Assembly: GCF_018294505.1 (NCBI RefSeq)
Contig: NC_057814.1
Span: 39,725,239-39,789,238 of the forward strand
Direction: 5' to 3'
Length of the DNA stretch: 64,000 nt
From: Triticum aestivum
Taxonomy: Eukaryota > Streptophyta > Magnoliopsida > Poales > Poaceae
Position 1 is the stretch's first letter, and every line of letters begins with the position of its first letter. A model generated the notes under the pieces. That model was not told where the DNA came from and ran no database searches. It saw nothing but the letters and a program-made list of their open reading frames with translations. This document shows, in pieces, positions 11,384 to 24,000 of the stretch. Both the position numbers and the translations under genes were made by a program.

Positions 11384-14300
11384 TGTGTCGCCTTTGAGAG
11401 TAACACTGATATTAACAGTACCGCACCTTCACTTGAAGAGAGCTGGTATCCGAAGGCTTTCTAGCCGTACCGGCAATACTAGCACATATATTCCAGCAAG
11501 TTCCACTTTGCTGATTTTACTCTGATGCTTACGGTTTTCCCCGTTATATCTACACTATGATTTGTGTAGCTGCTTTGTCTCGCACTAGCAGCAGTCCACT
11601 CTTGAAGCTAAACACTGCAATGACTTACAAAATTGGCACCAAGGCATTGAGTGCCATTCTGGATGCAATGAAATTCATACGCTCCCCACCTGTTGATTCT
11701 TGTTCAGAATATGATCCTAATGACTCTTGTTCAAAATTGCCACATATAGAGAGACAACATGGAATTGCATTTCTTTGGGCGCTGTGATTCATCATGAGTG
11801 GGCAACCAACATTGTATGCAATGAAGCGGAACCTCAAGAATATGCTTCCTCTTCTGTTCTTTAACATGTTCCTCTTTGTTTATTCTGTATTTAGTACGTA
11901 TAGTATGTTCCTTGTCAGGAAGGGGCGCAGGGACATCTGCAGTCAACAGCTGATAGTGCTGGCCTGTACGTGATCGATAGGCTTTCAATTACTAGCGGCA
12001 ATACAACACTGTATTTTCAAGCCAGTTCCACTTTCCCGATTTATATATCGTGGTTATGGTGTACCCCTATTATGTACACTATGATCTGCCTAGTTGTTGT
12101 GTGCTCTTGTTATCATGGTTTGGCAATAAACTCTCTATATAGTATATTATGAACCTATCATCTGCCAGCTATCCTTACTTCTGGAGCCTATTTTTTTGTT
12201 TACTTGTGCCAGATTATATCAAAGCACGCACCATATTACAGCAAACATGAGCTCTCTCATCAGAATCCAGTGATAGCACACAAGTGTTTACAGGGGCACC
12301 TCTATATTAGAATATCATCTGCATTACAAAGATAATCTCACAACTATTTATGTTCTCATGGTTCTCAGATATTATACGCAATTACAGTGAATATCAGAAT
12401 CCGCGCATCAGAAGAATATTGTGGAACACTGCAATGACTTACAAAATTAGCACCAAGGCATAGAGTGCCATTCTGGAAGCAATGAAACTCATACGCTCCC
12501 CACCTGTTGATTCTTGTTCAGAATATCATCCTAATGACTATTCTAACCTTGAGGAGTCAAAGGCAGATGGCCTGTCCTGTTCACCCATCAAGGTGCCTGT
12601 TCTAATTTGGCAAGGTTTTATTGATTGCGCGTATCTTGCATATGTTGTCTTGCATTTCTTCTACTTTGTTGCACCGCCATCTGCTTAGTTTACTCATCAT
12701 ATAACTCGAGATGCCATGCCCATCCATTATCAATACATATTCCATCTGTCATCATAGCATGTTTTTCCACTCAAATGCTGTTCTTGTGCATCAGACATCA
12801 AAAAGGAAGAGGGTGATTGCCGAACCTGAAGGATCACCAGCAAAGTCCTTGAAAAACGTGGTGGTGCCGGAGAAATCAGACAACGCCCCACTTATATTGG
12901 CTGTACAACCAGTGACACTAAACTTAGGACCGACTGCAGCAGACTGTACCCATACTTCACTGGCCACACCACTAGCCCCACCACACTGGACCTGCACTCC
13001 AGCAAAAGGTATACCGATTTCATTTGCCATAGCACCAGCTGTACCACAGAAAAATCACACTCCAGCAAAAAGTACAGCAAGTCCACCGGCCAAAGACCTA
13101 TCCCAACTGCAGAGACGGCCAATTCCTGCAGATTGGAACCCCATTCCATTTATTCCCAGTTTAAAAGACAATGCTTTCAATGTTGTTAGGGACTACGTGC
13201 ATATATTCCCATCATGGGAAGATTATAGTGAAGACAAACACCATTTTCACACCTTCCTGTCCAACTTACGTGTAAGTGCTATTATGCATGGTTATTATTT
13301 TCCTGTTTTCTGCTGATCGAACACATCAATGATTTACATTACATTGTTGTAACTAGGCGAGGGTCAATCTGGATAGTCATGACGAGCAAAGCTTGCTTGT
13401 GCTTTTCAAGGAAGCATTGCAGCAGTATCGGTGTTACCTGAGGAAATCACACTTTGATGGCAAGTCTATAAAAAAATTTCGGTGAAGTCTCCTGTGCGAA
13501 ATTTAGAAGACATTGAATGGAAAAACCTTGTTATGCACTGGTCTCGTTCCCAGGATGAGGTACTGTCTATGAAATCAAATGACAATTTGAACTTCTACTT
13601 TTCCGCATGTGCCTTACGGATCTTTTTTGCAGGAAATCTGCTCGAAGAAGAATTCCGGTTTGAAAAGAACGACAGGATATCGCAAATATGCTGCCCGCTG
13701 CTTTGCTCTTGTTAGTTCCTGTTGTCCTGTATCACTGTACTTGCATACATACCTTGTTCATTATGTGACAGCAGTATGCATGATAGCATGCTTATCAATT
13801 GTTCGCTCCAAATTATCTGATCTGTATGAATGGTTACATTAGTGTAGAATATATCCAATGCCAATGATTTTTTAGCTCTGCATTGTTCTTGTAAGTACAT
13901 GTTGTCCTTTATCAGTGTACTTATATTGACAGGTAGTTGTTCATGTACCATCACTCTGCAGCTTATTTTCCTTTGCCCTCCATTTTCTACACATCAGATC
14001 TATATTTACTCTTACCATAAGGTTGGTACTGAAGAAGTTTAGCTGCGCATTGCTCTTGGCTGTGCCTTTTGCCTGTATCGCTGCACATACATTTATAGCT
14101 ACTTGGTTATGTAGCATCACTCTTCATCTTATCTTAAATATTCTCCATTTTTTCGTATATTATCACATCTATATTTACTCTTAAGAAAATGTAGAATAAA
14201 TGAAATGCTTATGAAGAAGATTCTGTGGTAAACTTCTTGAATTGCCCCCCCCCATCAGCATGGACAAGGGCTTTATAGAGCCTGTCTTCACCAGTAATGT

Positions 14301-15023
14301 AAGTTTGTCCTTCTCAAGCCTTCAAACTTTGTTGTGTATATTTGGTTAGGCATGACTGCAACAGCTGTTTATTTTTGGTGTTTGCATCAAATTGCATGTT
14401 TAAAGTTTATTATGTAGTTCATAAACAAAAGTTTGTCCTTCTCAATTTAAGTTTTCAGTTGTACAACCAAGTTCCTTCTTCATACCATGTAAATTAAACT
14501 ATACAGAGCAAGTGATCTTCTTTTGCACTGCATTGTGTGCTTCTGTTCTTCATCCGTAATCCAGTGGTGTGGTGAACCTACCCACTACAACAAAATGTCA
14601 TATTCTGCAATGTCTTAACTATGAACAATGTCATATCATTCTACTATTATTTAAACCGTCTCTTTATTTGCCAATCTGAAATGGGATAAATTGACGGCAC
14701 ACTAACCATTGATACTTATGAGTTCTTGATCTGTAATCCAGTGGTGTCGTGAAGCTGCCAACTCCTTCACAATATCATTTCCTGCCATGTCTTGACCTGA
14801 ACAATACCATATTGTGTTAATGCAATTTTAAACTGTGTCACTTTATTCGTCAGTAAGAAATGTGATGAATTGTCAGCACTGATACTTTTATGTGCTAAAC
14901 CTGTCATCTGTCTGCTTGTTTATCTTTCAGAGTGAGGAAGATATAAGTGTTGAACAAGCGCAGTCTCATCATCTTGCTCAGGTGGTTGCGCTGCAGCTCG
15001 CCAGCAGGGCTAACCTTTCTTGA

Positions 15024-15289
15024 ACTCTATTGAAGTGCTGTCGGTTTTGTATATTATTTTGTCGGCGTGTTTATTTGCACTGGTGGCGATCTTTGATGCC
15101 CAGTGTATGTAATCTGCTGTTTGCTTGTGCTTTATTATCATAGTGGCGAACTTTGATGCCCAATGGATGTAATATGCCGCAATTTCTTTATTGTATAGTC
15201 TAGGTTTTTTCTTATTCACGATGCTGCAGTTATTTTACTGTATATATATCCTGTCTTCGCAGTAAACCGGCCAAACCGTAAAATTACGG
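15024..15289. other. 3' flank of transposase-like gene
   Basis: This is a T-rich segment following the TGA of the transposase-like gene, with a local duplication of a ggtggcgatctttgatgccca / agtggcgaactttgatgccca block (about 15080-15165). It is likely 3' UTR. Confidence 0.45.
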
Positions 15290-16320
15290 TACATAATCGG
15301 GCCGTAATGCAATCACGATGTATGATCCGCATCATGGGCCTCGTCAAACTGGCCCACTAGTAGATTCGGGCCTTTAATAGGCCGAGTAACCCCCGGCCCT
15401 CTTTTCGCAAGAAAACTCAACGGGCTTTTAGGAGGCTGAGAAGTAGGTTGGGCCTGAAACGTGCCGAACAGCTCACGGGCCGGCAGCAGCCCGAAATGGA
15501 CCCCGGCCCATAATTGTGCAAATCAAATCACGGGCTTTTAACAGGCCAAAATTGTCTCGGTCCTTGTTTGGCCCAATCAGATATCGGCTGCGAGCAGGCC
15601 AGATGCAAACCGGGCCGTAGTTAGGCCCAACTATATGACGGGCTTTTAACAGGCCGAAATTAATATAGGGCCAAAATGTTAAACGGGCCCTTAACAGGCC
15701 GAAACTAATATCAGGCCGAATTACTAAATGGGCCTTTAGCAAGTGGGCCCAAAAGCATAGCGTCCAGTTAACGGGCCCAATCTGATATGGGCCATAATTT
15801 AGGCCAAAGCCTCTTAAAGGGCCGGACCTGATCTGGGCCGTGATTTGGCCCAGAACATGGGAGGCTTTTAACGGGCCGGATCTCATATGGGCCATTATTA
15901 GGCCCGGAACGTGGCAGGCCATTAATGGACCGGATCAATATGGGCCGGCATTTGGCCCAAAACATGGCAGCCAGTTAATGGGCCGGCCTACTAGGGTCCT
16001 CAAAATCTTGTGGGCCTACAGCTAGGCCGGCCCATTAGTGTCGGCGAAATCTCGTGGGCCTTTAGCTGGGCCGGCCCATTATGATCCACAAGAATTTTGT
16101 GGGCCTTTACCTGGGCCGGCCCATTATGGCAGACAAAAATCTTGTGGGCCTTTACCTGGGCCGGCCCATTATGGCCTGCGAAATCTTGTGGGCCTTTAGC
16201 TGGGCCAGCCCATTATGGTCCGCAAAATCTCGTGGGCCTTTAGCTGGGCTGGCCCATTATGGTCCGCAAAATCTTGTGGGCCTTTAGTTGGGCCGGCCCA
16301 TTTAAACTTGATGGGCCGTG
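15290..16320. repeat. CACTA subterminal array, 44-bp GGGCC repeats
   Basis: Direct repeats contain gtgggcctttagctgggc, then cggcccattatgg. In the right half the starts are at 16010, 16054, 16099, 16144, 16188, 16232 and 16276, a period of 44-45 bp. The left half (15290-16000) is more degenerate but keeps GGGCC/GGCCC and acaggcc motifs. Each unit contains the palindromic core gggccggccc. Such arrays next to a CACTA terminus are expected to be binding sites for the TNPA-type protein. Confidence 0.8.
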
Positions 16321-16746
16321 CCACGTGTCGACGTATCATAGGCGCCTTCTGTCCAATGAGTGGATGACATCTGTCCCAACGATGAGCCGACACGTGTTTC
16401 CTCCAGCCAATGATGATTTTACACGTGGGAAATCCCCATTGGTCGCGGCTGTTAACGGGTTATCGGATCCAAAACCCGACCCGATAGCTTAACGGCGTTC
16501 CATTACGGTGGATGCCACGTGTCGGTCACCCTTGACGAAAGCACTTCTGTGACGCGCGATTTATCGTCATGGAAGTGGACACTTCCGTGATGATAATTTT
16601 GGTAATGTCATGGAACACGTCTACGACAGCACAAGTATGACTATCTTGATTCTGTCATAAATTTGTCATGGATGTACATGCATGACAAAAAACGCGACCT
16701 ACTGTGACAAACACGTATCATCACGGAAGTGTATTTTTTTGTAGTG
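16321..16746 (+). mobile_element. right terminus of CACTA element
   Basis: The segment ends tatttttttgtagtg, the reverse complement of a CACTACAAAAAAATA terminus. Cacttccgtgatga and its reverse complement recur just inside, as does a G-box (cacgtg/acacgtgt) at several positions (16321, 16391, 16422, 16515). It follows the 44-bp subterminal array. The downstream neighbour is Gypsy-type sequence. No matching left end exists in the window, so the upstream end is lost or diverged. Confidence 0.75.
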
Positions 16747-16815
16747 TATATAGTTTGTGCTCTAGTGCTTCACTTATATCTTTTAGAGCACAGTGGTGGA
16801 TTTGTTTTATAGAAA

Positions 16816-18593
16816 CACTACGGGAAACAACTAATTTGCCGTCAGGGGGCATCTTTGCCGTCAGCTTTTCGTCGGGCAGATGACAAAGAAAGGGTTTGCC
16901 GTCATCTATAGACAGCAAAGAAAAACTAAGAGTGAAATATACTTTGCCGTCAGCGAAAAAATACAGACGGCAAATAACTCACTTTGCCCTCTAAAAAAAG
17001 AAACACAAACGGCAAAGATATTTGCCGTCTGCGCAATTTAGTACATACGGCAAAGAGCTCACTTTGCCGTTTGTAAGAAAAAACACAAAGGGCAAATATC
17101 TTTGCCGTCTGTGTTTTTTATTACAAACGGCAAAGAGAGCTCTTTGCCGTCTGTAATATAAAACGCAGATGGCAAAGAAGAAGCACATCACGTGGATCGA
17201 TCCCACGGATCGATGATGTGGGGTGATCTGGTCCACCCAGTGTGCACTTCCACGATGGGCAGCCCAACCCAACGATCTCTCTCTCCCTTACCCACGATCT
17301 CTCTCTCCCACGTGACTTTGTCTCCCACGTACCCATCTCTCTCTCTCTCTCTTACGGGCACACTACAGCGGCAAGATCAAGCGGCGCAGGCGAGGAGAGA
17401 AAGAGACGCGGGCAGCACAGCACGGGCCGGCGAGCTCTGGCGCCTCCTCCCTCTAGCGCCTCCTTCCTCCGACGCATCCTCACTCCGGTGAGCAGCGCGG
17501 CGCGGCCTGCTCCCTCTGACGACTCCTCCTTCCGGCGAGCAGCGCGAGCGGCATGGCACGGGCCGGTGAGCAGCGCGGCGGCGCGGCACGGGCTGGTGAG
17601 CAGCGCGGTCTAATCCCTCCGGCGCCTCCTCACTCCGGCGAGCAGCGCGGGCAGCGCGGGCAGGTGTGGAGCGCAGCCTCCTCCCTTCGGCGCCTCCTCA
17701 CTCCGGCGAGCATCGCGGGCGGTGCGGCCTCCTCCCTCCGACGCCTCCTCACTCCGGCAAGCAGCACAACCTCCTTCATCCGGCACCACCTCACTCCGTC
17801 ATGGCCTCCTCCTCTCCCTCCGTCGCGTGAACTCCCTCCAGCAGCGGCCAGCGAGATCCTTTTCTTAGGACGAGGTCGGGCGCGGCCAGCAGCTCTGCTC
17901 CGGCGAGGTCAACCTCTGCTCCGGCGATCTCTGGACGAGATGCTATGGACGTGCAGCGGGAAGGCCCAATCAGGGGGCGTCTTAACCGCCTCGCTCCACC
18001 GGCCACCGCTGGCCGCATCGGCTTCTGCCCTTCATACTCGGAAGTTGGTCATGCAAGCTTCGGGGTGAACTTGGCAGCCATGTGTAATCTGATTTTTTTT
18101 GTCTTCATAGATGATTGTTAGACTATTGAATGATTGATTGTGAAACTACTAGCAATAGGCAAAAATGCAAGTGAAGATTTTGCCTACGCCTTGTTATTAG
18201 CTGTTTTTATAATGAGCAAAAAGATCCTACGCCTTCGACCATCTAGGGCCACTGTATTTGGACTATTGTTACCTATATTTTTTATTAAATAATAAAAAAT
18301 TATTTGCCGTCTGGAATGTATGAGGCTGACGGCAAAGGCATAGTCTAGCTGACAGCAAAGATTGTTTTCTTTGCTGTCTGCTACTACTGGGCTTGATGGC
18401 AAAGAGAAAGTTGGCTGACGGCAAAGTCTTTGCCGTCTTCCCTATGAAAAGCTGACGGCAAAGTATTCTTTGCCGACTTATCTTTGCCGTCTGAGTTTGC
18501 CGTCTGCATCCTGACGGCAAAATCTTTGCCGTCTGGATTTAGGTCTTTGCCGTCTGGAATTCATAGACGGCAAATTACCTGTTTCCTGTAGTG
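16816..18593. mobile_element. complete 1.78-kb non-autonomous CACTA
   Basis: Terminal inverted repeats of 28 nt (CACTACGGGAAACAAC at left, CACTACAGGAAACAGG at right, both continuing to TTTGCCGTC) match with three mismatches. The 3-bp duplication AAA flanks both ends. Subterminal regions (16840-17170 and 18300-18580) carry many tttgccgtc / gacggcaaa motifs in both orientations. The interior is a GC-rich minisatellite with no transposase. Open frames in it lack recognisable domains. It sits inside the Gypsy-type element, so it is younger than that element. Confidence 0.93.
17440..17800 (+). repeat. GC-rich minisatellite inside the small CACTA
   Basis: Irregular units share cgcctcctcactccggcgag, then cagcgcgg(g)c, and repeat about six times with spacing of roughly 45-65 bp. 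Long open frames here (for example 17553-18068) result from base composition. A CT-rich leader (17270-17350) precedes it, so it may be a transcribed captured sequence. Confidence 0.6.
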
Positions 18594-19264
18594 AAACTAT
18601 TGATCTCTCATGCTTCACTTAGATTATTTTGAGAGTCTTAATTAGCATGGTAATTTGCTTAAATAATCCTAATATGCTAGGTATTCAAGAATAGTAAAAA
18701 CTTTCTTATGAGTGTGTTGAATACTAAGAGAAGTTTGATGCTTGATGATTGTTTTGAGACATGGAGGTAGTGATATTAAAGTTGTGCTAGTTGAGTAGTT
18801 GTGAATTTGAGAAATACTTGTGTTGAAGTTTGCAAGTCCCGTAGCATGCACGTATGGTAAACGTTATGTAACAAATTTGAAACATGAGGTGTTCTTTCAT
18901 TGTCCTCCTTATGAGTGGAGGTCGGGGACGAGCGATGGTCTTTTCCTACCAATATATCCCCCTAGGAGCATGCGCGTACTGCTTGGTTTTTGATGACTTG
19001 TAGATTTTTGCAATAAGTATGTGAGTTCTTTATGACTAATGTTGAGTCCTTGGATTATACGCACTCTCACATTTCCATCATTGCTAGCCTCTTCGGTACC
19101 GTGCATTGCCCTTTCTCACATTGAGAGTTGGTGCAAACTTCGCCGGTGCATGCAAACCCCGTGATATGATAAGCTCTTTCACACATAAACCTCCTTATAT
19201 CTTCCTCAAAACAGCCACCATACCTACCTATTATGGACCTTCCATAGCCATTCCGAGATATATT

Positions 19265-21055
19265 TGTTGGGGAACGTAGCAGAAATTCAAAATTTTGTAC
19301 GCATCACCAAGATCAATCTATGGAGTAATCTAGCAACGAGGGGAAGGGGAGTGCATCTACATACCCTTGTAGATCGCGATGCGGAAGCGTTGCAAGAACG
19401 CGGATGAGGGAGTCGTACTCGTAGCGATTCAAATCGCGGTTGATTCCGATCTAAGCACCAAAGAACGGTGCCTCCGCGTTCAACACCCGTGCAGCCCGGT
19501 GACGTCTCCCACGCCTTGATCCAGCAAGGAGAGAGGGAGAGGTTGGGGAAGACTCCATCCAGCAGTAGCACGACGGCGTGGTGGTGATGGAGGAGCGTGG
19601 CAATCCCGCAGGGCTTCGCCAAGCACCGCGGGAGAGGAGGAGGAGGGAGAGGGGTAGGGCTGCACCGAAAGAGAGACGTTCTCGTGTGTCTTGGGCAGCC
19701 AAACCTCAACTATATATAGGGGGGGAGGGGGCTGCGCCCCCCTCTAGGGTTCCCACCCCAAGAGGAGGCGGCCAGCCCTAGATCCCATCAAGGGGGGCGG
19801 CCAAGGGGAGGAGAGGGGGGGGGGCGCCCCACTAGATGGGCCCTAAGGCCCATCTGGACCTAGGGTTTGCCCCCTCCCACTCTCCCATGCGCCTTGGGCC
19901 TTGGTGGGGGGGGGGCGCACCAGCCCACCTGGGGCTGGTCCCCTCCCACACTTGGCCCACACAGCCTTCTGGGGCTGGTGGCCCCACTTGGTGGACCCCC
20001 GGGACCCTCCCGGTGGTCCCGGTACATTACCGATATCACCTGAAACTTTTCCGGTGACCAAAACAGGACTTCCCATATATAAATCTTTTCCTCCGGACCA
20101 TTCCGGAACTCCTCCTGACGTCCGGGATCTCATCCGGGACTCCGAACAACATTCGGTAACCACGTACATACTTTCCCTATAACCCTAGCATCATCGAACC
20201 TTAAGTGTGTAGACCCTACGGGTTCGGGAACCATGCAGACTTGACCGAGACGTTCTCCGGTCAATAACCAACAGTGGGATCTGGATACCCATGTTGGCTC
20301 CCACATGTTCCACGATGATCTCATCGGATGAACCACGATGTCGGGGATTCAATCAATCCCGTATGCAATTCCCTTTGTCTATCGATATGTTACTTGCCCG
20401 AGATTCGATCGTCGGTATCCCTATACCTTGTTCAATCTCGTTACCGGCAAGTCTCTTTACTCGTTCCGTAACTCACATCATCCCGTGATCAACTCCTTGG
20501 TCACATTGTGCACATTATGATGATGTCCTACCGAGTGGGCCCAGAGGTACCTCTCCGTTTACACGGAGTGACAAATCCCAGTCTCGATTCGTGCCAACCC
20601 AACAGACACTTTCGGAGATACCTGTAGTGCACCTTTATAGCCACCCAGTTACGTTGTGACGTTTGGTACACCCAAAGCATTCCTACGGTATCCGGGAGTT
20701 GCACAATCTCATGGTCTAAGGAAATGATACTTGACATTAGAAAAGCTCTGAGCAAACGAACTACACGATCTTGTGCTAGGCTTAGGATTGGGTCTTGTCC
20801 ATCACATCATTCTCCTAATGATGTGATCCCGTTATCAACGACATCCAATGTCCATGGTCAGGAAACTGTAACCATCTATTGATCAACGAGCTAGTCAACT
20901 AGAGGCTTACTAGGGACATTGTGTTGTCTATGTATCCACACATGTATCTGAGTTTCCTATCAATACAATTCTAGCATGGATAATAAACGATTATCATGAA
21001 CAAGGAAATATAATAATGACCTATTTATTATTGCCTCTAGGGCATATTTCCAACA
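19265..21055 (-). repeat. Copia LTR (3' LTR of minus-strand element)
   Basis: The LTR is 1791 bp with terminal tgttgg...ccaaca. It contains a tatatata box (near 19710) that would drive minus-strand transcription, followed by a C/G-rich leader. The open frames inside (for example 19287-19709) are not genes: they recur in all three LTR copies of this window. Confidence 0.95.
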
Positions 21056-21070
21056 GTCTCCCACTTGCAC

Positions 21071-24000
21071 TAGAGTCAATAATCTAGTCCACATCACCAT
21101 GTGATTAACACTCATAGGTCACATCACCATGTGACCAACATCCAAAGAGTTCACTAGAGTCAACAATCTAGTTCACATCACTATGTGATTAACACTCAAT
21201 GTGTTCTGGTTTGATCATGTTATGCTTGTGAGAGAGGTTATTGGTCAACGGGTCTGAACCTTTTAGATCCGTGTGTGCTTTACGAATATCTATGTCATCT
21301 TGTGGATGCTACCACATGCTATTTGGAGCCATTTCAAATAATTGCTCTACTATACGAATCCGGTTTACTACTCAGAGTCACCCGAATTAGTGTCAAAGTT
21401 CGCATCGACGTAACCTTTACGACGAACTCCTTTTCACCTCCATAATCGAGAAAATTCCTTAGTCCACTAGATTCTAAGGATAAGTTCGACCGCTGTAATG
21501 TGATCCATTTCCGGATCACTATTGTACCCCTTGACCAACTCATGGCAAGGCACACTTCATGTGCGGTACACAGCATAGCATACTGTAGAGCCTACGTCCA
21601 AAGCATAGGGGACGTCCTTCGTCCTTTCTCTCTCTTCTGCTGTGGTCAGGTCTTGAGTCTTACTCAATACTCACACCTTGTAACACAGCCAAGAACTCCT
21701 TCTTTGCTGATCTATTTGAACTCTTTCAAAATCATGTCAAGGTGTGCGTTCTTTGAAAGTATCATCGGGCGTCTTGATCTATCTCTATAGATCTTGATGC
21801 CCAACATGTAAGCAGCTTTTATCCAGGTCTTCCTTTGAAAAACTCCTTTCGAACAACCCTTTATGCTTTCCAGAAATTTTACATCATTTCGGATCAACAA
21901 TATGTCATTCACATATACTTATCAGAAATGTTGTAGCGCTCCCACTCACTTTATTGTAAATACAAGTTTCTAACAAACTTTGTATAAACCCAAAAACTTT
22001 GATCACTCCATCAAAGTGTATATTCTGACTCCGAGATGCTTGCTCTAATCCATGGAAGGATCGCTGGAGCTAGCATACCTTTTAGCATCCTTAGGATCGA
22101 CAAAACCTTTCTGATTGTATCACATACAACCTTTCCTTACGAAAACTGGTAAGGAAACTTGTTTTTACATCCATCTGCCAGATTTCATAAATGCAGCTAA
22201 TGCTAACATGATTCCGACGGACTTAAGCGTCGCTACAGATGAGAAAATCTCTTCGTAGTAAACTCCTTGAACTTGTGAAAATACTCTTTGCCACAAGTCG
22301 AGCTTCATAGACGGTAACCTTACCGTCCACGTTCGTCTTCTTCTTAAAGATCCATTTATCTCGGATTTCATGGCTTCTAACCATTTGTCGGAATATGGAC
22401 CCACCATCGCTTCTCCATAGCTCGTAGGTTCATTGTTGTCTAACAACATGACTTTCAAGACTGGATCACGTAGCACTCTGAAGTAGCACGCATCCTCGTC
22501 GTCCTACGAGGTTTGGTAGTGACTTGATCCGAAGTTTCATGATCACTATCATAAGCTTCCACTTCAATTGGTGTAGGTGCCACAGGAACAACTTCCTGTG
22601 CCCTGCTACACACTAGTTGAAGTGACGGTTCAATAACCTTATCAAGTCTCCACCATCCTCCCACTCAATTCTTTCGAGAGAAACTTTTCCTCGAGAAAGG
22701 ACTCGTTTCTAGAAGCAATTACTTTTGCTTCCAGATCTGAAATAGGAGGTATACCCAACTGTTTTGGGTTTTCTGTGAAGATGCATTTATCCGCTTTGGG
22801 TTCGAGCTTATCAGCCCGAAACATTTTTTTCACATAAGCGTCGCAGCCCCAAACTTTTAAGAAACGACAACTTAGGTTTCTCTAAACGGTGTCGTCTCAA
22901 CGGAATTGCGTGGTGCCCCTTTTAAAGTGAATGCGGTTATCTCTAATGCCTAACCCGTAAACGATAGTGGTAATTTCGATAAGAGACATCATGGTATGCA
23001 CCATATCCAATAGGGTGCAGTTATGATGTTCGGACACACCATCACACTATGGTGTTCCAGGCGGTATTAATTGTGAAACACTTTCCACAATGTCTTAATT
23101 GTGTGCCAAACCCGTAATCTCAGATACTCATCTCTATGATCATATCACAGACATTTTATCCTCTTGTCACGACGATCTTCAACCTCACTCTGAAATTACT
23201 TGAACCTTTCAATAATTCAGACTTGTGTTTCATCAAGTAAATACACTCAGCATCTACTCAAATCATCTGTGAAGTAAGAACATAACGATATCCACTGCAT
23301 GCCTCAGTACTCATTGGACTGCATACATCAAAATGTATTACTTCCAATAAGTTGCTGTCTTGTTCCATCTTACTGAAAACGAGGCCTTTCAGTCATCTTG
23401 CCCATGTGGTATGATTTGCATGTCTCAAGTGATTCAAAATCAAGTGAGTCCAAACGATCCATCTGCATGGAGTTTCTTCATGCATATATACCAATAGACA
23501 TGGTACGCATGTCTCAATCTTTTCAAAAACGAGTGAGTCCAAAGATCCATCTACATGGAGCTTCTTCATGCGTTTTATCCCAATATGACTCAAATAGCAG
23601 TGCCACAAGTATGTGGTACTATCATTACTTTTGGCATGAACATGTGTATCACTGCGATCGAGATTCATTTTAGGTGCAAGACCATTAAAGGTATTATTCA
23701 AATAAACAGAGTAACCATTATTCTCCTTAAATGAATAACCGTATTGCGATAAACATAATCCAATCATGTTCAACGCAAACACCAAATCTCGATAGTAGAG
23801 GGAGCATGCGATGCTTGATCACATCAACCTTGGAAACACTTCCAACGCACATCGTCATCTCACCTTTATCTAGTCTCCATTTATTCCGCAGCTTTTATTT
23901 CGAGTTACTAACACTTAGCAACCGAACCGGCATCTAATACCCTGGTGCTGCTAGGAGTACTAGTAAAGTATAACGTATATCCAATATACTTCTGTCGACC

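Larger units (their letters stand above)
10893..12545 (+). repeat. internal tandem duplication (two diverged units)
   Basis: Unit 1 (about 10893-11750) and unit 2 (about 11751-12545) align throughout. Shared blocks, in order, are gagacag/gagacaa..gg(g)a(g)ttgcatt, a ttcatcatg-gtgggc block, a cctcttc(c/t)gttctt block, atagtatgttccttgt, a block with cggcaatac, a block with a tatgtacactatgatc-like sequence, and aacactgcaatgacttacaa with the following 115 bp. Unit 1 carries two MITEs that unit 2 lacks. The last block (11611-11737 and 12427-12540) is highly similar and reads as part of an exon in the first unit. Confidence 0.7.
10146..15023 (+). pseudogene. CACTA-associated plant transposase-like gene, broken
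   Basis: I recognise the exon set as the plant Ptta/En/Spm transposase-like family common in Triticeae. Readable exons are 12795-13271 (opening with the basic TSKRKRV motif, then a Pro/Ala/Thr-rich segment, then a conserved PSWEDYSEDKHHFHTF block), 13357-13559, 13633-13710 (ending RKYAARCFAL) and 14931-15023 (SEEDISVEQAQ to a TGA stop). All four have canonical AG and GT borders. A small exon near 14259-14298 is possible but does not join in phase. The 13357 exon has a one-base shortage in an A run (13470-13476), which creates a premature TGA, so the copy is dead. The 5' part is unclear: the frame from 10146 stops at 10385, and the region 10893-12545 is tandemly duplicated and carries two MITEs. 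The CACTA terminus 1.7 kb downstream suggests it belongs to that element. Confidence 0.55.

Noticed and set aside
14583..14600. cactacaacaaaatg as a possible CACTA left terminus
   Set aside because: It does not match the inverted complement of the terminus at 16746 beyond the first bases, no partner terminus was found, and it lies inside an intron.
15473..15922. 149-codon minus-strand frame in the GGGCC array
   Set aside because: It follows the repeat period of the CACTA subterminal array and encodes only repeat-derived peptide.
19287..19709. Arg/Pro-rich open frames in Copia LTRs (also 26255-26702 and 59596-60153)
   Set aside because: They recur in all LTR copies and have no gag-pol similarity; they are LTR leader sequence.
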